Assembly (NCBI GenBank): GCA_965649825.1
Contig: OZ287710.1
Coordinates: 1 to 64,000 of the forward strand
Direction: 5' to 3'
Length of the DNA stretch: 64,000 bases
DNA from: Penicillus capitatus
Lineage: Eukaryota; Chlorophyta
Shown: positions 57,613 to 64,000 of the stretch, piece by piece
Layout of the letters: each line of letters starts with the position of its first letter
Numbering within the stretch: position 1 is the stretch's first letter
Notes under the pieces: model-generated
What the model was told of the DNA's origin: nothing
The model's database searches: none
What the model saw: only the letters and a program-made list of their open reading frames with translations
Made by a program: the position numbers and the translations under genes

Positions 57613-59049
57613 ATGTTAAGTCTGCGCCACGCGTCGCTATGCTATCCTCTGCCCCCGATCGTCCACATTAGCAGACACAGGGTAAGATAGTGGGTCTCAC
57701 GCACGCAGGAGAAGGCGACGCTTGTACTGTAGTCTCTTAGCTCGGCTCCTGTTCATCAAGCTGTTTACGAATGGACGACGAAAGAGCGTTGTTATCCAGT
57801 ATCACTCGGAGCAGCAGAAACAACGCTATCCGTCACCGAAGAGTCTTCTCTGACAGATCCCTCTCGTCCTAAAGCTGTCACATCACCGACAAAATCCACA
57901 GGTATGGTCATTCTCATGATACAACGTCCCATCATCTAGCTGATGAATAGGACTGTTGTATCAGCTGCCTCATGTTGCGACTCCAAACGAACTGATTGCG
58001 TCAGCCATCAAGCGTGCAAGAAGGGTAGGAAAGAACAAGAAACTCTCAGGTCCTGCAGCACAGGCACGTAATCTCGCTGCTAGGCAAATGGACAAACTCA
58101 TGAAAGAATTCACAACGCCATTGACATCCTATCTCAAACACTTTCCTCTCATGGATCGATTGCATCCCTTTGAAGCCGCTTTGCTGGATTTGACAGTCAC
58201 TGAAGACCGGTATCTCAAGGTCTTGGCTCGCGTCCTGCAGCTCAGAAAAACAGCAACAGCCGTAAGGTGCCCCCCATTTTGCCTCGAATTAGACATTGCG
58301 TTGTCTAGATGGGTAAAGAGTATGCATCGAGAGGATCGCACGCGGATAGCAAAAAGGAAGCGGAGCGCATTGCGGAGGAAGGATTTGTGGCCATGGAATC
58401 TCTTTTCTCAAAATACCGTGGCGTTCTGATCGATTTGGTCGATGTGACACGCAAACTCCGGCAACTGCCAAAACTGGATCTCGGGATTTCGACGCTGGCT
58501 CTGGTCGGTGCACCTAACGTTGGAAAATCCTCTCTCGTACAGATCATCTCTTCCGGTCGTCCCGAAATCTGCAACTACCCTTTCACCACGCGCAGTATCA
58601 AGATGGGGCATTTCTATGTGGATGGTAAGCGGCATCAAGTGACAGACACTCCTGGGCTGCTGAATCGTCCCGAAGAGGACAAGAACTCTCTTGAACTGCT
58701 CACGATTGCCACGCTGCGTCACCTGCCGACGGCTGTCGTTTTCGTTATGGATGCAACAGAGGAATGCGGAACGTCTTTGGAAGATCAGTTCGCCATCCGG
58801 GCACATCTCAAAGAGCATTTCCCTTCCAAATCATGGATGGACGTCTTTTCAAAACTCGATCTGCTCATCGATTCGGTGCATCAGGCGGAAAACGCTGTCC
58901 AAGGAGGTACAAAGCAGGTCGAGGCATTACGGAAACTGCATGGGGCCGTCAAGGTGTCATCTGTCACACAAGAGGGCGTCGATGTGTTTAAAGAACGAGT
59001 GATGCAGCTCTTCGCCGAAACAGCCCCTCTTCCTCACAGTTCTGTATGA
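57613..59049 (+). CDS. Plastid NOG1-like GTPase (PDE318 type)
   Basis: Obg/NOG1-family GTPase of organelle ribosome assembly; the closest remembered relative is the plant pigment-defective PDE318 protein. ATG 57613 starts a transit-like peptide (MLSLRHASLCYPLPPIVHIS). Two introns lead in phase to LLYQLPHVATPNELIASAIK, then RQMDKLMKEFTTPLTSYLKH, LHPFEAALLDLTVTEDRYLK and, after a third intron, MGKEYASRGSHADSKKEAER. The G-domain is complete: G1 LVGAPNVGKSS, G2 NYPFTTRSIKMGHF, G3 DTPGLLNRPEEDKN, and a G4-like FSKLDLL. The C-terminus is a short helix, lacking the long nucleolar NOG1 extension, as in organelle forms. Confidence 0.88.
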
Positions 59050-59129
59050 GCTGTAACTCAAAGGTTTTTAAAAAGGACTCTGAGTCATGAATAACCCACT
59101 AATGAAGCTACGGGTCAAAACGAAATGGC

Positions 59130-60735
59130 TCACGGCAAGTCTTGTGAGCCGGTATCGATCGCGAAGTCATTGATGTCTTGCGGCTCGGCCATTTCATCCC
59201 CTCCATTGTTCCACTCCTCCTTCTGCATTCCTGGAGGCGTCTTGGTGGGGCCCATCGTTTTCCATGGCATACGATTCCACTCGCCAGGCAGTGTCGGCTT
59301 CGTTGGGGAAGGAACGGGAGGTCTCGTCAGCTTACGCACGACGGAAATCGTTCTTCCTAACAGCAGAGACTGATCCAACTCCAACGCACGATTCACGCAG
59401 TCCTCGTAGCCGAACTGAATGAAACAGAATCCCTTGGATCGGCCAAATCTATTCTTGGCAAAATAAATGTTGACGATGGGGGAGCAACTATGGAAGTGTG
59501 CAGCCACGACTTCTTCATTGGCAAGAAAGTGCACGTTCTTCACACAGACAGACCATCGATCGACATCTTGAGGCGGTTGGTTGGGTGGCAGGGCTGGGGG
59601 ATAGTAAGCTGCAGGAGGTGGTGGGGCTTGAACAGACTGCACCTGCTGCTCTAGCCGTGCGATTTTCATTTTCAGAGATTCCACTTCAGATATCTCGGCG
59701 GCAGACAGTCCAGAGGATTCTTCCCGGGAAGGTTGCGGCTCTGCCTGTCTTTTCTTTCCACGAGGGGGATCGCGTTTCAGCTCCCATTCCTCAAAGGCAC
59801 TGCCATCTGGTTTGCGAATGCGATCGAGAATGCTCTCTTCTTTCTGAACAGGTTGACTGGGGACTTTCTGTTCCGCTGTCATGGGTTCTAGCAACGGCCG
59901 CTGTTCTGAATGGCCATTTCTGTGTGGCGGCTCCTTCTTAGCTCTAAGCTGCATCTCTGGTTTGGTATCCACAGCCATTTCGCTATCATCCGCAGATTTC
60001 TGCACGAACTGCTGCTTGATGCTGCCCAAAGCAGACTGAAATAGACGAGATCTGGGCACTTTGCGATGGGACCCTCCACTCGTTCTGATATGCTTCGCTT
60101 CGGTCATAACGTCTTGCAGATGCGCAACCGTGCCCTCTTGCTGTCTGTCCAGGTCAGGTTGCCATCGATCCATGTCTTTCTCAGACGTCAATCCTCTCTC
60201 ATTCGACCCTGCCATCCACTCCATCAACTTCGAGATCCAAGATCTGAAGTGCTCTACCATGCAAGGCTCTTTTTCTGTGGGTGTCCGGTTTGGTGGAAGG
60301 GTCTGGGGGTTTTGTATGGTGCTCCTTGTTGGGCGTTTTACTGTGCTTGGATGCATGATGCGATTTCTTCTTGTCTTCTCCACTTTGTTGTGCCTTCTTG
60401 TCTAGTGATGTGTCCCACACGATTTTCTGTCTCCCTTTCTTCGATTCCTCCTTCTTCGTTTCCTTTTCGGCAGATGTGGTGAATTCTGGGTGACCCTCGA
60501 CGTACGTTTTGAGCGTTTCGATAATGGGCGTGCAGTCTTTCTCAAAGAGGAGTTTTAATCGCTTGTTCAATTCCTCATGCGGCTCGCCAAGACAGAAAGC
60601 AGCGACGACGTATTCAAGTGCTTCTTCAGGAGGATCTCTTCCCGAAAAGAAATCGCGGACGCTCTCTTTGGCCGCCTCTTTGAGGCGATTACGTAACACG
60701 GGATCCTTTTCGATAAGACTAAGGTTGAGTTTCAT
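59130..60735 (-). CDS. RRM protein with PWI-like N-terminus
   Basis: RNA-binding protein, probably nuclear mRNA processing or poly(A) binding. Exon 1 (ATG 60735) has a helical domain (LKEAAKESVRDFFSGRDPPE, EELNKRLKLLFEKDCTPIIE) resembling the PWI-like fold of Nab2/ZC3H14 proteins, then a Lys-rich linker. A GTAGAG...GGCAG intron joins ALHG to GSNERGLTSEKDMDRW in phase. The second part has disordered Lys/Glu/Pro segments, a short coil (VESLKMKIARLEQQVQSVQA), Pro-rich sequence, and one RRM: RNP2-like VCVKNVHFLA and RNP1 KGFCFIQFGY. The C-terminus is Trp/Pro/Met-rich and ends at 59130. No zinc fingers seen. Family name uncertain. Confidence 0.78.
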
Positions 60736-60847
60736 GGTTCTGTTATCGACACGAGTGCAGCGACGATAATGCGCAGCATGCTATAATGCACCGCGCGGAT
60801 GACTTCTTGTACTGTCTGACGATCAGTTGACCTGAAAAATCGTCAAG

Positions 60848-63800
60848 ATGTCCGATCCGGGACACAGAGAAAGAATGGAGATAAAAGGAGGTGAACTGGT
60901 GGAGAATGGTCAGAAGAGGAGACGAAGTGGCGGCGATGATGTGAAGAATGGCGTGCTGGAGCATAGAGCGTACGGCCTTGTATGTGAGATTGAAATGAAT
61001 AAGATTTTGGTGACTGCAGAGGTCACACTTCGTTACACTTTTCAGAAGATCAAACAATGAATGGGAAGAACAGAGCTGTGTTGAAAATGGAAACAGAAGA
61101 CTCGGTGCCTCGAGACGATGACAGAGATCCGAGGTTGATCTGCGTGGATCGTCCCAATGCGTGTCATGTGAAAAGACAAGCGGATCTGATCACCTCAGCC
61201 TCCAGCGCGGCAGAGGTGATCCCGAACGGGCGTGTGGATATCAGGATCGCTGTGCTTTGGCCATTTGAAGGTAGAGAAGGCAAACGGATCTGATGCATCG
61301 CCTAGACACCGTTCGATATTGTGCTCGGACGACGAAGATCGAGAATCGCTCTCTCCTTCCGTTGCTAACAAAATGCATTTTGGTCAAAACAGTACAGGAA
61401 ATGACGGAGAGCGGACAGATGATCATCTGTCATGTGCGTGCAGCCTTCAACATCCAGGTGCTGTTTGTGCTGTCAGACTGATCGGCCTCTGAGTTTAGTT
61501 CTTAGTCGAAAATTGTGCAACGGAGAAAGATACGTGTCACTATATCAAGGTGCTTCGAAGAAAAGAGAGATTTGTGCATCCGCATGTGTGGTATATGCAA
61601 ACGTGTAAAGCTCCCTCCGTGCAAGAAATGAATGAGATTGGCCGAAAGCAGTATCAGCTGAGCGTTGAAGTGCATCGGTTGAAGTTCACTTGGCATCCCT
61701 CGATGACAGAAGAAGAAACAATGGTACCGCGAATTTCAGTGGCGCATCTTTAACAAAAGGTTGCGTTCTCAGGCAGGAAAGCTGATAAGCGCTTACAACC
61801 AATATCAAGAGACTAAGCTACACAGATGTTACTGCGAAGCTGTGGAGCAGTTGAAAGAAACAGAGGAATATCTACTGGACGCTAGAGAGGCACTGTTTTC
61901 GTTGGGTCCAGGAAGTCATGACGCTCAGACTGTCTTTGATCGAACCCTCTTGCTCGAGAGACAAGCACGGCCGTTCTGCAGAGAGATATCAAATAAAGCC
62001 ATCCTCATGGTATTCAGGTCTACCAAGAGAGGATAAAGAAACAGAAATGCGAAATCGATTTGATAACGGCGCTCGAGACAATGATGGAAACATATGAGAA
62101 ACTAGAAGAGATGAGAAAGAAGCAAGATCACGCGACAACATCACTAAAACTGGAGACAGTGGATCGCAAAATGCCTATCCAGAGGAATATGCAGGTTTCA
62201 TTTGTTGGACGCATCTTGCTTGCACTGACTTGTCAAACAAACAGAGAAGACACGAGCGACGACTATTGAATGCAGAGAATGAAGAAATCTCCGGGATGCC
62301 TCATTTTCCACTACCGTTGCATGAATCTTTCGCCCCTGATGACGGGCCGCTGCCTCGAAGGCTAGAAACAATGTGCCAAGCACATCGGCTAAGGATTTTG
62401 GAGATGTCCACAGAGCTTGAAAACATCAAAGACTCTGGCGTTTCGACCACAGAGAGAGCGACATCTCTTCAGGCTTTGCTCGAGGAACTGGGCCCCGTTC
62501 CAAAAAGAACTGAACGCGCAAGAGCGAATAATCGATCCGTTCATCACTCTTCTATGAGATCTTCAAACACGCGCTCTGTAGCAATTTGAGCTCATGGACG
62601 TCCTTGCTGAAAAATGGATAACATAGGTGAAGCGAACGTCGCAGCTTCTGTGCAAAGAGTTCAGGATCTCTTCAATGAGTGATCTCTCAATGCTAAAGCA
62701 CCATGGAACGGTGAAGCCGGAAATCCGCTATCAAGTGGACCTCGTCATTGATGGGCGTCGGGTTGGAGGGACAGCAGCTTCTTACATGCACTCAGGGTTT
62801 GAAGCAACGTTCTTTCACGCGTTCAAGTGTGACAATGACGCTCTCTGTGCCCCTCAACGTTTCCATGTGCATTGCACAGAGTTCTGCTGCATGCACAACC
62901 AAATCGTATGACGCTAAATCTCTATCAGGCTACTGGGAGAGAAGTGCCAGCTTTGCTCGCTGTCCTCGAAGTGGATGTTCCCAATTCGGTCCCACTCCAA
63001 TCCACCTCCTACGCATTCTCATATCAATCGCTGTCAGCTGGATCTGCAAGCGATGGAGACAAGATGGCGGGCTGGATAGAGATCACAACAGGATGGGAGA
63101 CACCAGAAAAGGGACAGACGATAGAGCGCGAGGCCCTTCATTTGATAGAAAACTCAATTCCAGTTCACGATCAGGATACCACAAGGATACCCAAACCTCC
63201 AAAACACACAGTGCCGGCATTCCGTACCATTAAAGATGGCTCACCGTGCTAAATCTCTTCAGGAGTGCCAAGCAAAAATCGGAGAAATGCACAAGGACGC
63301 TACAGAAGAGCTGGACCAGTCCATTTCCAAAAAGGCTGCGGAGTTAAAGGCGCCTGATCGACATACAGCTAAAAGAACACAGTTCCTCTATCGTCGATGG
63401 AGAGCCATCAACATGGTTAAGAATGGATTACTGAGCGACAGGACTTTGGCGGATATCGCACTGCCATCTCTGGGCTCAGACGATCTGCAATCCATCGACT
63501 ATGCCGAGAAGATCCATACTCTCGACAAATTGATGAACACCTCTTCTGTGACATCTTCGCCGACTCGAACTCTGACAGATGAAGCGGAGAAGTTGTTTCC
63601 AGGTTTGTTCTCACGAGCCGAATGCAGACGCCATTCACAAAGTCTCCTTCAGATTCTCTGCTGCATCGAGAACTGGAGATACGTGATCGGAAGATCGGCG
63701 AATGTGTTATGCAGCTCGAGTCTCTGCTCAGATCGCAAAGAACAGAGTCCCAGACGCAGCTGACGAAAGCAGATATCGTTAAGCAATTTGAATTTCGGCA

Positions 63801-64000
63801 CATAACCAGGATTGCGCCGTTGGACCACGCATTCTCTATCCTGCGAAGATCCGTAACCAAGGAACCGGGTATTCAGGTATGGGTATCCGAGAGACTTCTG
63901 TATGCTCATAGACGTGTGCTCTAGACCCAAATGCCTTCCGCTTCTGATGGTGAGCCATACATTGAGATCGAAGTGCGCTCCGCTTTCAATCTCCCCCAAA
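60848..64000 (+). CDS. CC2D2A: CC2D2A-like ciliary transition-zone protein (5' part, cut by window)
   Basis: CC2D2A belongs to the MKS module at the base of cilia. ATG 60848 (MSDPGHRERMEIKGGE); the first intron (GTACGG...GACTGCAG) rejoins in phase to GHTSLHFSEDQTMNGKNRAV. A strand-like block QMIICHVRAAFNIQ near 61420 resembles the CC2D2A C2-type start. Then KFTWHPSMTEEETM leads to a helical region (AGKLISAYNQYQETKLHRCY). Downstream, EIRYQVDLVIDGRRVGGTAA, then MTLNLYQATGREVPALLAVL and EVDVPNSVPLQSTSYAFSYQ, match the CC2D2A pattern of a short beta domain with 'L.L.VYE...LA.V.VPVP....YEFS'. A coil region and a second C2-like start (YIEIEVRSAFNLP) reach the edge. At least ten introns. The assignment rests on remembered family patterns. 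Confidence 0.65.

Noticed and set aside
1-64000. CRISPR arrays, tRNA or rRNA genes, transposons, tandem satellite
   Set aside because: Looked for repeated spacers, cloverleaf boxes, terminal repeats and transposase motifs by eye and found none; a computed search could still find a diverged element.

Overview
The window is nuclear DNA of a plastid-bearing, probably flagellated protist, most likely an alga. Genes are packed at about one per 1.7 kb on both strands and many are split by very short introns (about 45-65 nt). Plastid lineage is indicated by a CYP97-type carotenoid hydroxylase, an HCF101 Fe-S scaffold, a plastid NOG1/PDE318-like GTPase, a thylakoid rhodanese-like membrane protein and an organelle-type DEAD-box helicase. 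A CC2D2A-like transition-zone protein and a TRP-like channel suggest cilia or flagella. A KNOX/TALE homeobox gene fits the green or wider Archaeplastida lineage. The combination resembles the low-GC, short-intron outlier chromosome described for Mamiellophyceae (Ostreococcus, Micromonas), but that is inference and species cannot be fixed from the sequence.

Layout. 1-3 kb: exons of an unrecognised gene (+). 3.4-6.7 kb: multi-exon coiled-coil protein (+). 7.2-12.2 kb (-): RPT4 proteasome ATPase, CYP97 P450, MICU1-like EF-hand protein. 12.3-14.6 kb (+): serine acetyltransferase, tubulin cofactor B. 14.9-16.5 kb (-): bromodomain protein. 17.4-19.9 kb (+): two low-complexity ORFs, possibly one gene. 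20.5-23.5 kb (-): TRP-like channel, proteasome alpha-1. 23.6-24.5 kb (+): RsmE-type methyltransferase. 24.7-26.8 kb (-): helical-repeat organelle protein. 26.8-28.7 kb (+): HCF101. 28.9-29.9 kb (-): KNOX homeobox gene. 30.5-31.5 kb (+): B12-binding-like protein. 31.7-33.7 kb (-): acidic membrane protein. 33.8-34.6 kb (+): Nudix hydrolase. 34.7-36.3 kb (-): TLDc protein and a small coiled-coil protein. 36.5-42.4 kb (+): a very large heme peroxidase-DOMON-cytochrome b561-cytochrome b5 fusion. 42.5-47.5 kb (+): SEY1/RHD3 GTPase, beta-propeller-like gene. 48.1-49.4 kb (-): mitochondrial phosphate carrier. 49.5-52.6 kb (+): DEAD-box helicase, rhodanese-like protein. 52.7-53.1 kb (-): small Cys-rich membrane protein. 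53.2-59.0 kb (+): PheRS beta, cyclophilin, Derlin, NOG1-like GTPase. 59.1-60.7 kb (-): RRM protein. 60.8 kb to the end (+): CC2D2A-like gene, cut by the window edge.

Most genes are unrelated housekeeping functions, and head-to-head pairs share very small spacers (30-130 bp), suggesting bidirectional promoters. No tRNA, rRNA, CRISPR array, transposon or long repeat was recognised. The most unusual object is the predicted secreted/membrane redox protein at 36468-42418, which joins an animal-type heme peroxidase, four DOMON domains, a cytochrome b561 membrane core and a C-terminal cytochrome b5 in one polypeptide.
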